Source: Caldilineaceae bacterium (GTDB taxonomy: Bacteria; Chloroflexota; Anaerolineae; Caldilineales; Caldilineaceae). From it: a stretch of 44,460 nt of DNA. How positions within the stretch are numbered: the first letter of the stretch is position 1; every line of letters begins with the position of its first letter. The DNA lies in assembly GCA_019637645.1 (NCBI GenBank), contig JAHBVH010000070.1, positions 1 to 44,460 of the forward strand, in the 5' to 3' direction. Made by a program: the position numbers and the translations under genes. Of this stretch, positions 8,776-17,768 are shown in pieces. The notes below the pieces were generated by a model, which made no database searches, had not been told where the DNA came from, and saw only the letters and a list, made by a program, of their open reading frames with translations.

Positions 8776-8837
8776 ACGCGGATGAACGCGGATGAACGCA
8801 GATAAATAAATCTGCGTTCATCCGCGTTCATCCGCGT
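8776..8837. repeat. 28-bp perfect inverted repeat made of tandem decamers
   Basis: Left arm 8776-8803 and right arm 8810-8837 are perfect complements around a six-base loop. Each arm is itself a tandem of the decamer GGATGAACGC (two full units and a variant ending in GCAGAT). The RNA would form a very stable hairpin. It lacks a terminal T tract and lies mid-way between two same-strand transcription units. Confidence 0.9.
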
Positions 8838-8870
8838 TCTCTTCGTTTGTAAATTCAAGCCATTAACAAA

Positions 8871-8897
8871 ACACCCCAGCCAGATGGGCTGAGGTGT
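8871..8897 (-). terminator. Terminator hairpin after ppdK
   Basis: ACACCCCAGCC pairs with GGCTGAGGTGT (one G-T wobble) around a short loop, about 35 bases beyond the ppdK stop on the minus strand. A/T-rich sequence follows on that strand (GTTTTGTTAATGG), consistent with an intrinsic terminator. Confidence 0.75.
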
Positions 8898-8930
8898 TCA
8901 GTAGGGAGCGTATATCACGAAGCGGGCCAG

Positions 8931-11738
8931 TTAGGCACTGTTTTTCAAGGCAGCTTGGGCAGCGGCCAAGCGAGCAACCGGCACGCGGAAGGGACTACAG
9001 CTGACGTAATTCAAACCAACTTTATGGCAAAACTCAATACTGCTGGGGTCGCCACCATGTTCACCACAGATCCCGACATGGAGATCCGCACGGGTGTTGC
9101 GCCCGAGCTTGACACTCATATCGATCAACTTGCCAACGCCATCCCGGTCCAATTGTTGGAAGGGGTTGTTGGGCAGGATCCCCTGTTCCACATATTGGAT
9201 CAGGAACTTGGCCTCGGCGTCGTCGCGGCTGATGCCAAAAGTGGTTTGGGTCAAGTCGTTCGTCCCATAGCTAAAGAACTCAGCGACATCGGCTAGCTCG
9301 TCCGCGGTCAGTGCGGCGCGGGGGACTTCGATCATCGTCCCAAATTTATAGTCGATCACCAGATTGGCCTCTTTGAAAACCTCTTTGGCGACTTTCTCGA
9401 CCAGTTGACGCATAAACTTTAGTTCGTTAACATGGCCGGCCAACGGCACCATAATCTCGGGATGGACATCGACCCCGGCCCGTTTCACATTGACCGCGGC
9501 TTCCAGAATCGCCCGGATCTGCATCTCGGTGATCTCTGGCATGACAATGCCCAGCCGATCCCCGCGCAACCCCAACATGGGATTGGCCTCGCGCAATGCT
9601 TTGACCCGCTCAAGCACATCCTCTTTTTGGCGAACCTGCGCCAACGCCGCGTCGATCTCACTCAGGGTGTGGAAATGTTGCAAGCGCACTTTGAGATCGG
9701 CCAACTCTTGCACGAGATCTTCATAGGAAGGCAGGAACTCGTGTAGCGGCGGGTCGAGCAGACGAATGATCACGGGCTGCCCATCCATGGCGCGGAACAA
9801 CCCCTCGAAATCGCCACGCTGCATGGGCAATAGTTGCTCTAGTGCAGCCATGCGTCGTACTTTGACCGTCGCCATGATCATCTCTTGGACAATGGGCAGA
9901 CGCTCGGCCTCAAAGAACATATGCTCCGTGCGGCAGAGACCGATCCCTTCGGCCCCATAACGCCGCGCCCGTTGGGCATCCTTAGGATAGTCGGCATTGG
10001 CCCACACCCCCAACCGCCGCACTTCGTCGGCCCAAGTCAAGAGTGTGTTGAGCTCTGCTTCGCGGGCAAAGTCGGGCTCTTGGGTTTCGAGGCTGCCCAG
10101 GAAGACTTCCCCCGTGCCGCCATCAATGCTAATCCAATCGCCTTCGTGGACTTCCACGGTACGTTCGTCTACTTGAACGGTAAAGAGGCGCTGTTCCACA
10201 CTAATGCGTAACTCTTCCGCACCACAGACCGCCGGTGTGCCAAATTGGCGTGCGACCACCGCCGCGTGGCTGGTCGCACCACCCCGGCTGGTCAAAATTC
10301 CTTTGGCCGCAATCATGCCGTGGACATCATCAGGCTTGGTTTCGGGCCGCACCATAATGACAGCCTTACTTTCTTTGCCCCACTTTTCGGCGGTGTCGGC
10401 ATCAAAGACCGCCATACCGACCGCGGCACCAGGGCTGGCATTCACCGCTTTTTCAACCAATAGATTGCCCGCGGTTTGCGCGCGTTTTTTGGTCTCGCCA
10501 CTAAATTGGGGGTGGAGCAACATATCCACCTGAGCTGGCTTAACCCGTAGCAGCGCGGTCTTTTTGTCGATCAAGCCTTCGCCCACCATATCAACCGCGA
10601 TCTTGATCTGGGCGCGGGCGGTGCGTTTACCATCGCGCGTCTGGAGCATCCACAGCTTGCCTTGTTCGATGGTAAATTCGACATCCTGCATCTCACGGAA
10701 GTGATCTTCCAGCTTGGCGCAGATATCGACAAATTGGGCATAGGCTTCGGGCAATTCCGCTTGCAGTTGGCGAATGGGCGAGGTATTGCGAATCCCAGCC
10801 ACGACATCTTCACCCTGGGCATTGATCAAATAATCGCCATAGAGCTCGCGGACGCCCGTGACGGGGTTGCGGGTAAAGGCGACGCCGGTGCCACTCTGTT
10901 CCCCCATGTTGCCAAAGACGACCATCTGAATATTGACCGCCGTGCCCAGATCATGGCGAATGCCGGTGGCGTTGCGATAATCGACGGCACGTTTGCCAAA
11001 CCAGCTATTAAAGACGGCGCGCGTTGCCATCTCTAGCTGTTTATAGGGATCTTGGGGAAATTCGCTGCCCGTATAGGCAATGACCAGCCCTTTGAAACGG
11101 TCGGCAATCCGCTTCCACTCTTCAGCCGATAATTCGACATCCAAGCGGACCCCGCGGGTGGCTTTCACTTCTTCAATAATGCGCTCAAAGGGTTCGTCGG
11201 GCACCCCCATGACGACAGCGCCGAACATTTGGATCAGACGCCGATAGGAATCATAGACAAAGCGTGGATTGCCCGTCAACCGTGCCATGGTTTGGGCCGT
11301 CTCATCATTGAGGCCGATATTGAGCACGGTATCCATCATCCCTGGCATAGAAAATTTCGCGCCGGAACGACAGGAGACGAGCAAGGGGTTAATGGTATCG
11401 CCAAACCGTTTGCCGGTTTGCTGCTCCAAGGCGTGCATCGCGGCCACTTCCTGTTCCCACATAGCCGGTGGGAATTGATGATCATGGGCTAAATAGGCAT
11501 TGCACGCTTCCGTTGTTACCGTAAAGCCAGGGGGCACGGGCACGTCGATGCGTGTCATTTCTGCCAAATTGGCACCTTTCCCCCCCAACAATGACCGCAC
11601 CTCATCCCAATGCTTAATCTTGACGGTTTGTTCGAGCAAATCAAGTTGATTAAATAAATAGACCCAGCGCTTATCGGCCTCGCCTGCGGCCGTTGGCATG
11701 GGAACAGGAACTGCATTGTCTGCAACCAGGGTAGTCAT
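8931..11738 (-). CDS. ppdK: Pyruvate, phosphate dikinase
   Basis: A 935-residue enzyme interconverting pyruvate + ATP + Pi with phosphoenolpyruvate + AMP + PPi. The N-terminal ATP-grasp domain shows GGKGANLAEM, MPGMMDTVLNIGLN and GNMGEQSGTGVAFTRNP. The swivelling phosphohistidine domain has SRGGATSHAAVVAR with the phospho-carrier His491. The C-terminal PEP/pyruvate barrel has LCRTEHMFF and GICGEHGGDP. The ATG at 11738 has a perfect AGGAGG at 11743-11748, so the six extra codons of the longer open frame are not used. Slightly longer than the usual 870-900 residues, owing to an N-terminal extension of about 40. Monocistronic by layout. No regulatory kinase/phosphorylase gene is adjacent. Confidence 0.97.
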   Translation of the reverse strand: MTTLVADNAVPVPMPTAAGEADKRWVYLFNQLDLLEQTVKIKHWDEVRSLLGGKGANLAEMTRIDVPVPPGFTVTTEACNAYLAHDHQFPPAMWEQEVAAMHALEQQTGKRFGDTINPLLVSCRSGAKFSMPGMMDTVLNIGLNDETAQTMARLTGNPRFVYDSYRRLIQMFGAVVMGVPDEPFERIIEEVKATRGVRLDVELSAEEWKRIADRFKGLVIAYTGSEFPQDPYKQLEMATRAVFNSWFGKRAVDYRNATGIRHDLGTAVNIQMVVFGNMGEQSGTGVAFTRNPVTGVRELYGDYLINAQGEDVVAGIRNTSPIRQLQAELPEAYAQFVDICAKLEDHFREMQDVEFTIEQGKLWMLQTRDGKRTARAQIKIAVDMVGEGLIDKKTALLRVKPAQVDMLLHPQFSGETKKRAQTAGNLLVEKAVNASPGAAVGMAVFDADTAEKWGKESKAVIMVRPETKPDDVHGMIAAKGILTSRGGATSHAAVVARQFGTPAVCGAEELRISVEQRLFTVQVDERTVEVHEGDWISIDGGTGEVFLGSLETQEPDFAREAELNTLLTWADEVRRLGVWANADYPKDAQRARRYGAEGIGLCRTEHMFFEAERLPIVQEMIMATVKVRRMAALEQLLPMQRGDFEGLFRAMDGQPVIIRLLDPPLHEFLPSYEDLVQELADLKVRLQHFHTLSEIDAALAQVRQKEDVLERVKALREANPMLGLRGDRLGIVMPEITEMQIRAILEAAVNVKRAGVDVHPEIMVPLAGHVNELKFMRQLVEKVAKEVFKEANLVIDYKFGTMIEVPRAALTADELADVAEFFSYGTNDLTQTTFGISRDDAEAKFLIQYVEQGILPNNPFQQLDRDGVGKLIDMSVKLGRNTRADLHVGICGEHGGDPSSIEFCHKVGLNYVSCSPFRVPVARLAAAQAALKNSA

Positions 11739-11756
11739 GGTACCTCCTCTACACAA

Positions 11757-12304
11757 ATATTGCCGAGATATCGGGCCTGGCTAATGACGACAAAGGCTAA
11801 GGCATGCTAGGGGAGATCACCGTCCTCCAACCAACAGGCATCCGGGTTGGAGCAGCCTTCCGAAAGCTACGTTTGCGGCGTCAGTCAGGCAGAAGTTGCT
11901 GCCACTATTGTAAGAGCAAGAGAATCAAGTAGAATCAGGCAGTTGGTGAGCCAACGGGCTGCCATTGTGGAGAGTTTTACCCCTGGTCTAGTAACCAGGG
12001 AGAGAGCAGTCACATAGTTGGTCGTACTCACCAACGGCGTCAATCCTAAGAGAATTTTATCATCCACAAAATTTCGTAAGATTGGCGTAATTACCTATTG
12101 ACAAAGCGAGGAGAAAGCGATACCATCGCCCTTAGTAGGCAAGGCACGATCGGTCTTGCAGGGCGATTGGGAAGCGGGCCAGCGTGGCCCAGTCGTCAGT
12201 AAAATTACGTGGACTTATGCCGCCTTAGCCCCAACGGCTCTGCCAACTCTGTCAGCTCTTCGGTGACAGGCTAGCCTTTATGGGCAGTCCGCACGCCGAC
12301 AGAT
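11757..12304. other. Long intergenic region between ppdK and a sensor kinase
   Basis: 548 bases with no convincing gene; a 60-codon minus-strand frame at 11885-12067 has no recognisable features. It holds several short hairpins: CTCCAACC/GGTTGGAG (11825-11852), CCCTGGT/ACCAGGG (11981-12000) and GGGCCA/TGGCCC (12176-12190). The first could lie in the ppdK leader. Divergent promoters for ppdK and the kinase must be here, but I cannot place them. Confidence 0.6.
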
Positions 12305-13720
12305 GTGCAAAAGTTACTGAATCCAATAAAGAACATGTTACTTAAAAACTTACTACCTGTCCCCCCTTATACTGAATCTCAGGCGGTGGAGACAGCATGG
12401 TGGTTAAATATTGTTCTGCTGATTTTTACGATAGTGATTGTGCTCATGGGGTTTGTCATTCCCTTGTTAGCAGAACCGACCTTGCTCAATGCGCCTTTTC
12501 TTCTCTCGAATCTTGGCTGCTTAGTCGCCATTGGCGGGGCGCGGCTGCTGGTACAGAAAGGGCGTGTCAGGTTCGCCGCGATCTTGGTGGTCTTTTCGCT
12601 ATTTTTTGCGGTCACCTATGTGAATCTAAGTAGTTTTAGGGGCTTGCCTAGCCCCAATCTTTTGGCCTATTTTGTTTTAATTCCCCTGGCTGGTCTTCTC
12701 CTGGGCAAACAATTCATGCTGCGCTTTGCGATCCTCTGTGTGGCCGCCGTTGGTATGACCTTCTATTTAGAAAGTGCTAACATTGTGGTGCTGCGCCCTA
12801 AGCTACGGCCAACCTGGGATGATGTTTTGGTCTGGTTTTTGGGAATGGCCTTCAACACTATCCTGCTCACAGCGATGATCCGCCGCTCGGAGGAGAGCGC
12901 CAAAACCGCGACACAGGCCATGAACGCAGCGGTTGGGGCCAATGAAGAACTTCAGAAAAGCCAAAGACAACTAGAGGCGGCCCTCCAAGTCGAAAAGGAA
13001 CTGAATGAACTCAAGTCGCGCTTTGTTTCTATGGCCTCGCATGAGTTTCGCACACCCTTAACGACAATTCTACTCCAGACAGAAACGCTCACGGTTTACC
13101 GGCATAAGCTGACTGATGAACAGATCGGTCAACGGCTTACCAAAATCAGCGAACAAGTGGGCTACCTCAAGACCATTATCGAAGATGTCCTACAACTTGC
13201 TCGGTTGCAAGCAGGTCGCGCCGAATTTCAGCCGGAGCCACTAGCGTTAGACCCTTTCTGCCTGAGTATTATCGAGGAATACCAGAGCCACCCCGACGTT
13301 ACCCATCAGCTGGTCTATCGCTGCCACACGCCACCCCCCGTTGCCAATATGGACAAACGCCTCATGCGGCAAGTAATTAGCAACCTTATCTCGAACGCGA
13401 TTAAATACTCGCCAGCCGAGAAACCCATCACCATTGAACTTATCTATAACGGTGCTGCCATTGTTTTACAGGTACGCGATCAAGGCATTGGCATCCCCGA
13501 AGCTGATCTCAAATATCTCTTTCAGCCCTTTCACCGCGCGGCAAACGTTGGCGTCACAGCCGGCACAGGACTGGGCCTTGTCATTGCCCAAGAGTCAGTT
13601 ACCATGCATGGCGGTACCATCATCGTGGAAAGCAAAGAGAAGGTTGGCACCACTGTCACCGTCAAAATACCCATAGTAACAGCCCTATCCGCTGCACCAG
13701 AAGCGGCAGCGAGCAGGTAG
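12305..13720 (+). CDS. Membrane sensor histidine kinase
   Basis: A 471-residue kinase whose N-terminal half (about 30-195) is a multi-helix membrane sensor with no recognisable extracellular ligand domain, followed by a short coiled linker. The transmitter is complete: H-box SMASHEFRTPL with phospho-acceptor His246, N-box NLISNAIKYSP, G1 DQGIGIPE, F-box LFQPFHR and G2 GTGLGLVIA. It has no receiver domain, and no response regulator is adjacent on either side, so it is an orphan kinase. The start at 12305 is a GTG; an ATG ten codons later is also possible and neither has a clear ribosome site. Its C-terminus converges with the next gene. Confidence 0.93.
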   Translation: MQKLLNPIKNMLLKNLLPVPPYTESQAVETAWWLNIVLLIFTIVIVLMGFVIPLLAEPTLLNAPFLLSNLGCLVAIGGARLLVQKGRVRFAAILVVFSLFFAVTYVNLSSFRGLPSPNLLAYFVLIPLAGLLLGKQFMLRFAILCVAAVGMTFYLESANIVVLRPKLRPTWDDVLVWFLGMAFNTILLTAMIRRSEESAKTATQAMNAAVGANEELQKSQRQLEAALQVEKELNELKSRFVSMASHEFRTPLTTILLQTETLTVYRHKLTDEQIGQRLTKISEQVGYLKTIIEDVLQLARLQAGRAEFQPEPLALDPFCLSIIEEYQSHPDVTHQLVYRCHTPPPVANMDKRLMRQVISNLISNAIKYSPAEKPITIELIYNGAAIVLQVRDQGIGIPEADLKYLFQPFHRAANVGVTAGTGLGLVIAQESVTMHGGTIIVESKEKVGTTVTVKIPIVTALSAAPEAAASR

Positions 13721-13758
13721 CAGCAGTGGTGCAATCGGTATGCTAGAGGAGCCTTGCT

Positions 13759-14649
13759 CTAACCATCTACGCCGGCAGCGGCTTCATCACCCACCATCAA
13801 TGTGGTCGGAGCCGGGTGCCAAAAAGGACCCAAGCGCATCCCCAAACCCAACATAGGCGCAGAAACCCATTGCTGTTGGTGAGCCAACGCGGCACGCGCC
13901 CGTGTCAACTTATCGGCCTGAAAGGTCGTCCGCAAGTAGGCATAGTCATAGAAAATTGTGCGTAATAGACTTTCATCCAATTGGGAGCCTGGCCTCTGGT
14001 TCCAATAACACTGAGCCTGCCCGAGCAATAAGGGGGGAAGCGTATTAAACGAAAACTCGGGCTTCCCATGATTCAGATAGAGCGTAATCAGGGGAATATC
14101 TTCGCCATAAAGCGCACGAATCGCTTCGGCGCGTGTGCGCGCGTTGGTCGCATGGACAGCAGCGAAGATCTGCGTCCACGGGTCATTGGGTTCGAGTACC
14201 ACTGTCCAATAGAGGGTCTGTTTTCCATTAGCGGCGGTTAAGGCGTCCAGTTTCTCGGCCGTTGCTTGCACCGCGGGTACTTGTTCACCACCGAGTAGGC
14301 GTACACGAATGCCCAATGCGCGATAGCGGGCCAAGGCCGCAGGATGCGCCAGCACAGGCTCGATCTGCCGGAAAAGCTGGTCACGGTGACGATGGACTTC
14401 TTTGACATTGTTGGGAACGATCAGCGGGGAAAAAACATGTTGGACGCCATACTGAAAAAGAAGCGCCTGTGAGTCGAGCATCCGTTCGTGGGCCCAAATC
14501 ATAAATTCGCTACTCCAGGGCTCGATCCCAGCAAAAACAGCAGCGCGCCGGGTACCGCCTGCCCCATACGCCACGCTTGGCGGCGCCATCTTCGCGACTT
14601 CGACTTGCGGTGCGGCTAAAAATTCAGCCAACGTTGGATAACTAGACAT
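13759..14649 (-). CDS. Rv3378c-like diterpene synthase, (Z)-prenyl transferase fold
   Basis: 296 residues, the same length as Mycobacterium tuberculosis Rv3378c (tuberculosinol/tuberculosinyl-adenosine synthase) as I remember it. Shared landmarks from memory: an N-terminal EFL-x2-P-x-V start, the GTRR diphosphate-binding motif (residues 32-35), a G(I/V)-x3-(V/F)-SP(I/L) segment (HVFSPLIVP), a YGE block, and LL-R-x-I-(L/F)-YD-x2-YLR (LLRTIFYDYAYLR near 228-240) followed by a GLG-x(n)-FW tail. Such enzymes ionise or substitute diterpenyl diphosphates; Herpetosiphon has a relative making kolavelool. The residue before GTRR is Gly31 where Rv3378c has a functionally important Asp. No terpene cyclase or prenyl synthase is adjacent. 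Function is an inference. Confidence 0.62.
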   Translation of the reverse strand: MSSYPTLAEFLAAPQVEVAKMAPPSVAYGAGGTRRAAVFAGIEPWSSEFMIWAHERMLDSQALLFQYGVQHVFSPLIVPNNVKEVHRHRDQLFRQIEPVLAHPAALARYRALGIRVRLLGGEQVPAVQATAEKLDALTAANGKQTLYWTVVLEPNDPWTQIFAAVHATNARTRAEAIRALYGEDIPLITLYLNHGKPEFSFNTLPPLLLGQAQCYWNQRPGSQLDESLLRTIFYDYAYLRTTFQADKLTRARAALAHQQQWVSAPMLGLGMRLGPFWHPAPTTLMVGDEAAAGVDG

Positions 14650-15070
14650 TTCGACAACTTCTCTCCTTATTATTTTTCAAAGGCGCTGTAAAAACTAATC
14701 GCTACCAATACACAGGGCAATTCATTTGCGCGAAGAAGAGACCGCCTCTCTACTTCTTCTCCTTTGGACTATGCCTGCTTATTTTCTAGAAAATAACAAA
14801 CCTATCCTCATTGTACCGCTGACTAATTTAGTCTGGCAACTTACGTAATCCTCAAGAAATTATCATATCAACTGCAAACTGCTACCAAAAGAAAATATTA
14901 CAAAATTGCCGTGAATTTAGTTGTAGAGACGCAAAATATTGCGTCTCTACAACCGCAACCCATTGGAATCGTGGAGACGCAAGATGTTGCGTCTCTACAT
15001 TGACGACCGGTCAGTTGTTGGGTAGAATGTTTGTGCTGAATTGGATCAATAGGACCAGGAAGTCAAGGAT
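14650..15070. other. AT-rich intergenic region upstream of tex
   Basis: 421 bases between divergently transcribed genes. It is AT-rich, has no convincing open frame, and should hold both promoters. Near its right end are two related hairpin repeats (GTAGAGACGC type) at 14921-14952 and 14971-14998. Confidence 0.65.
14921..14998. repeat. Two tandem copies of a GTAGAGACGC hairpin repeat
   Basis: Copy 1 (14921-14952) has arms TTGTAGAGACGCAA and its complement TTGCGTCTCTACAA; copy 2 (14971-14998) has GTGGAGACGCAA with TTGCGTCTCTAC. They are separated by 18 bases and lie 70-150 bases upstream of tex. The GTAGAGACGC...GCGTCTCTAC motif resembles dispersed repeats I associate with cyanobacterial and other environmental genomes (from memory). 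Confidence 0.85.
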
Positions 15071-17245
15071 ATGCAAGAATACGCTGGCAAAATCGCTACC
15101 CAACTTACCCTTCGCACACCCCAGGTGACGGCAACGATTGACTTGCTCGACGGGGGCAATACCATTCCCTTTATCGCCCGCTACCGTAAAGAGGCGACGG
15201 GGGGCCTCGATGAAGAACAGCTCCGGGCCATCCAGAGTTCGCTCGAGACGCTGCGCAAACTCGATGAGCGCCGCGCTAGCATTCTGGCTTCGATAGAAGA
15301 ACAGGGCAAGCTGACCGACACGTTGCGTGGTCAACTCCTTGCTGCCGACACGCTCACCCAGTTGGAAGATCTCTATCAACCCTATAAGCCCAAACGGCGC
15401 ACGCGCGCTATGATCGCGCGGGAAAAAGGTCTACAACCACTGGCTGATCAGATCTTGGCCCAAGGACGCGGTCGCGCCGACGCGGTGACGCTAGCCGCGC
15501 CCTATTTGAATGATCAGGTGGCGGATGTTGAAGAAGCATTGGCTGGGGCGCGCGATATTGTGGCCGAGGCGATTAGCGACCACCCCGAAGTACGCCGGGT
15601 GACGCGCGAAAAGGCCCTCCAATTTGGCACGGCGCGCGCGGGAAAGATCGAAGACGCGGTTGATGAAAAGCAGGTCTATGCCGTCTATTATGACTTTACC
15701 TTCCGCGTCGATCGCCTGCGCCCCCACCAAATTTTGGCGATAAACCGGGGAGAAGAGCAGAAGATCCTGCGCGTGGCCGTGGATATTCCTGAACGCGATT
15801 GGCGCAATGCCATCACCAACGTCTTCCGGCCCCATCCCCTTTCACCCTTGGCCGGTCAATTGGAAGAAGCCATTGACGATGCGGCCAAACGGTTGCTGCT
15901 GCCCGCCATTGAACGGGATGTCCGCAGTACGCTCACCGAGATAGCCGAGGCCCATGCCATTCAAGTCTTTAGCGCCAACTTACGCGGCTTGTTGACCCAA
16001 CCACCGCTGGCCGGACAAACCGTGCTGGCGCTCGATCCAGGCTATCGCACTGGCTGTAAAGTTGCGGTCATCGATCCTTCCGGGAAATTGCTCGACACCG
16101 ACACCATCTATCCCCACCCGCCCCAGAAGAAACAGGCAGAAAGTCTGCGTACCCTGAGCGAACTGGTCCGCCAGCATAGCGTCACCTTGATCACCATTGG
16201 CAATGGCACGGCCTCGCGCGAGACCGAGCAGTTGGTGGCCGATCTGCTCAACAGCACCCTCAAAGGCAGCGCTGTCCACTATCTTATGGTCAATGAAGCG
16301 GGAGCCAGTGTCTATAGCGCCAGCCCCTTAGCCAAGAGTGAATTGCCCAGCCTCGACGTAAGCCTGCGCAGCGCCGTTTCCATTGGGCGGCGTATTCAAG
16401 ATCCCCTGGCTGAACTAGTGAAGATCGATCCCAAATCGATTGGGGTTGGCATGTATCAGCACGATGTCAACCAAAAGGCATTGGCCCAAGCTCTCGACGG
16501 CGTTGTGGAAAGCGTCGTCAACCGCGTTGGCGTCGATCTAAACACGGCGTCGCCCGCCCTACTCACCTATGTCGCTGGCATTGGCCCCAAGCTGGCCGAA
16601 CGCATTGTCGCCTACCGCGATGAACATGGCCCCTTCGCCAACCGAAAAAGTGTGCTCAAGGTGAGTGGACTTGGCCCCAAAGCCTTTGAACAAGCGGCGG
16701 GCTTTTTGCGGGTGCGGGATGGTGATGAACCACTCGATGCCAGCGCCATCCATCCCGAAAGCTATGGCGTTGCCTATAAAATTCTCAAACAGGTCAAGCT
16801 CGCTCCCACCGCGCCGCTAGAAGAGCGCGAAAGTAAGATCGCGGCGATCCAAAAAGCCCAACCCTTGGCCACCCTCGCCACCGCTTTGAACACGGGTGAG
16901 CCAACCCTAGCTGATATCTTTGAACAGCTCGTCCGTCCTGGGCGCGACCCCCGCGAGGATCTGCCCGCGCCCGTGCTGCGCAGCGATGTCCTCTCGATGG
17001 ATGACCTCTACCCTGGTTTGCAGCTAGAAGGCACCGTGCGCAATGTCATCGACTTTGGCGCTTTTATCGACATTGGCGTCAAACAGGATGGCCTGCTCCA
17101 CCGCAGCCAAATTCCCCGCGGTCAGCAACTGGCCGTCGGCGAAGTGATTACGGTTGAAATTCAAAAGGTGGAAAAAGAGCGAGGACGGATTAGCCTAGGG
17201 TGGCCCGGCAAGAACCCAGTGATCGACTGGAGTGTCGCTGGCTAG
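15071..17245 (+). CDS. tex: Tex-family RNA-binding transcription accessory protein
   Basis: A 724-residue Tex/YhgF protein, the bacterial relative of eukaryotic Spt6. The N-terminal helical region carries the hallmark TIPFIARYRKEATGGLDE (31-48). The YqgF/RNase H-like domain starts at LDPGYRTG (321-328). Two helix-hairpin-helix motifs follow (VAGIGPKLAERIV and VSGLGPKAFEQ), and the C-terminus is an S1 RNA-binding domain (EGTVRNVIDFGAFIDIG). Tex acts in the cytoplasm on RNA and transcription complexes. Length is slightly shorter than the usual 750-780 residues, with all domains present. The ATG at 15071 follows an AGGA-rich stretch. Monogenic; a palindrome follows the stop. Confidence 0.96.
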   Translation: MQEYAGKIATQLTLRTPQVTATIDLLDGGNTIPFIARYRKEATGGLDEEQLRAIQSSLETLRKLDERRASILASIEEQGKLTDTLRGQLLAADTLTQLEDLYQPYKPKRRTRAMIAREKGLQPLADQILAQGRGRADAVTLAAPYLNDQVADVEEALAGARDIVAEAISDHPEVRRVTREKALQFGTARAGKIEDAVDEKQVYAVYYDFTFRVDRLRPHQILAINRGEEQKILRVAVDIPERDWRNAITNVFRPHPLSPLAGQLEEAIDDAAKRLLLPAIERDVRSTLTEIAEAHAIQVFSANLRGLLTQPPLAGQTVLALDPGYRTGCKVAVIDPSGKLLDTDTIYPHPPQKKQAESLRTLSELVRQHSVTLITIGNGTASRETEQLVADLLNSTLKGSAVHYLMVNEAGASVYSASPLAKSELPSLDVSLRSAVSIGRRIQDPLAELVKIDPKSIGVGMYQHDVNQKALAQALDGVVESVVNRVGVDLNTASPALLTYVAGIGPKLAERIVAYRDEHGPFANRKSVLKVSGLGPKAFEQAAGFLRVRDGDEPLDASAIHPESYGVAYKILKQVKLAPTAPLEERESKIAAIQKAQPLATLATALNTGEPTLADIFEQLVRPGRDPREDLPAPVLRSDVLSMDDLYPGLQLEGTVRNVIDFGAFIDIGVKQDGLLHRSQIPRGQQLAVGEVITVEIQKVEKERGRISLGWPGKNPVIDWSVAG

Positions 17246-17250
17246 CAAAA

Positions 17251-17282
17251 GACCTGACAGGGTTTGAAAACCTGTCAGGTTT
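17251..17282. repeat. Palindrome after tex
   Basis: GACCTGACAGG pairs with CCTGTCAGGT around GTTTGAAAA, five bases after the tex stop. It is a GACAGG-family palindrome and probably serves as the 3' end of the tex mRNA, although the T run after it is only three bases. Tex and the small minus-strand gene at 17317 converge here. Confidence 0.8.
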
Positions 17283-17316
17283 GAGGCTGTGTCTATTCTT
17301 TTGGTAGTTGGGGCGA

Positions 17317-17532
17317 CTAAGCAGTCTGAAGCAGAAGCGCCAGGCGGCGTCCCACCATGGAATGTTGGTGGCGACGACAGAGGGCAATCACCGTTTGCAA
17401 ATCGATCAGTTCACCGATATTCTCTGCATAATAATCAATCGCTTGGTTCACTTCATGCAGATACAGACGTGCGGATCGTTCATGGCAGCGCAGCGTGCGG
17501 GCAATCTGACCAACGGTAAATCCTTGCTTCAT
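17317..17532 (-). CDS. Small helix-turn-helix protein
   Basis: A 71-residue protein beginning MKQGFTVGQIARTLRCHERS. Residues 5-25 (TVGQIARTLRCHERSARLYL) read as a helix-turn-helix of the Fis/MerR or transposase-leader type, followed by a mostly helical tail. The ATG at 17532 has AAAGGAG at 17540-17546, a strong ribosome site with proper spacing, the main reason for accepting it. It stands alone, convergent with tex. It may be a small DNA-binding regulator or a leftover of a larger element; no transposase is nearby. I do not recognise the family. Confidence 0.6.
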   Translation of the reverse strand: MKQGFTVGQIARTLRCHERSARLYLHEVNQAIDYYAENIGELIDLQTVIALCRRHQHSMVGRRLALLLQTA

Positions 17533-17626
17533 TCTTGGACTCCTTTACGAGGCAATTCGATGCGCCGACAAGGTGCCAACGGGAAGGCAGCCATCCATGC
17601 CGACATCATCTAGGCCGGCATTATCC

Positions 17627-17663
17627 TTGACGACACCATCATTGACGACACCATCATTGACGA
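17627..17663. repeat. 15-bp tandem repeat
   Basis: Two full and one partial copy of TTGACGACACCATCA at 17627-17641, 17642-17656 and 17657-17663. It is about 95 bases upstream of the HTH gene start. Each unit contains TTGACGA, so the array offers repeated -35-like or binding sites. Confidence 0.85.
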
Positions 17664-17768
17664 ATAGTTGACAAATCAATGGCCATACAATCATTGACAG
17701 CAAAGGGTTAACGCTTGGGGGCTGGGAGAATTACATAACTCGACAACAGGAAGAGTAGGTTGCCAAGC

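Larger units (their letters stand above)
8572..8930. other. Intergenic region between ppdK and the ABC operon
   Basis: No convincing gene. It contains the likely promoter region of the leftward ABC operon, a long hairpin made of tandem GGATGAACGC units (8776-8837) and the ppdK terminator (8871-8897). Small frames crossing the hairpin on either strand are translations of the repeat. Confidence 0.7.

Noticed and set aside
8776..8837. CRISPR array
   Set aside because: Tandem units are contiguous with no spacers; it is one hairpin.
11885..12067. 60-codon minus-strand ORF upstream of ppdK
   Set aside because: Lies over hairpin-rich sequence, no ribosome site with good spacing seen, no family features.
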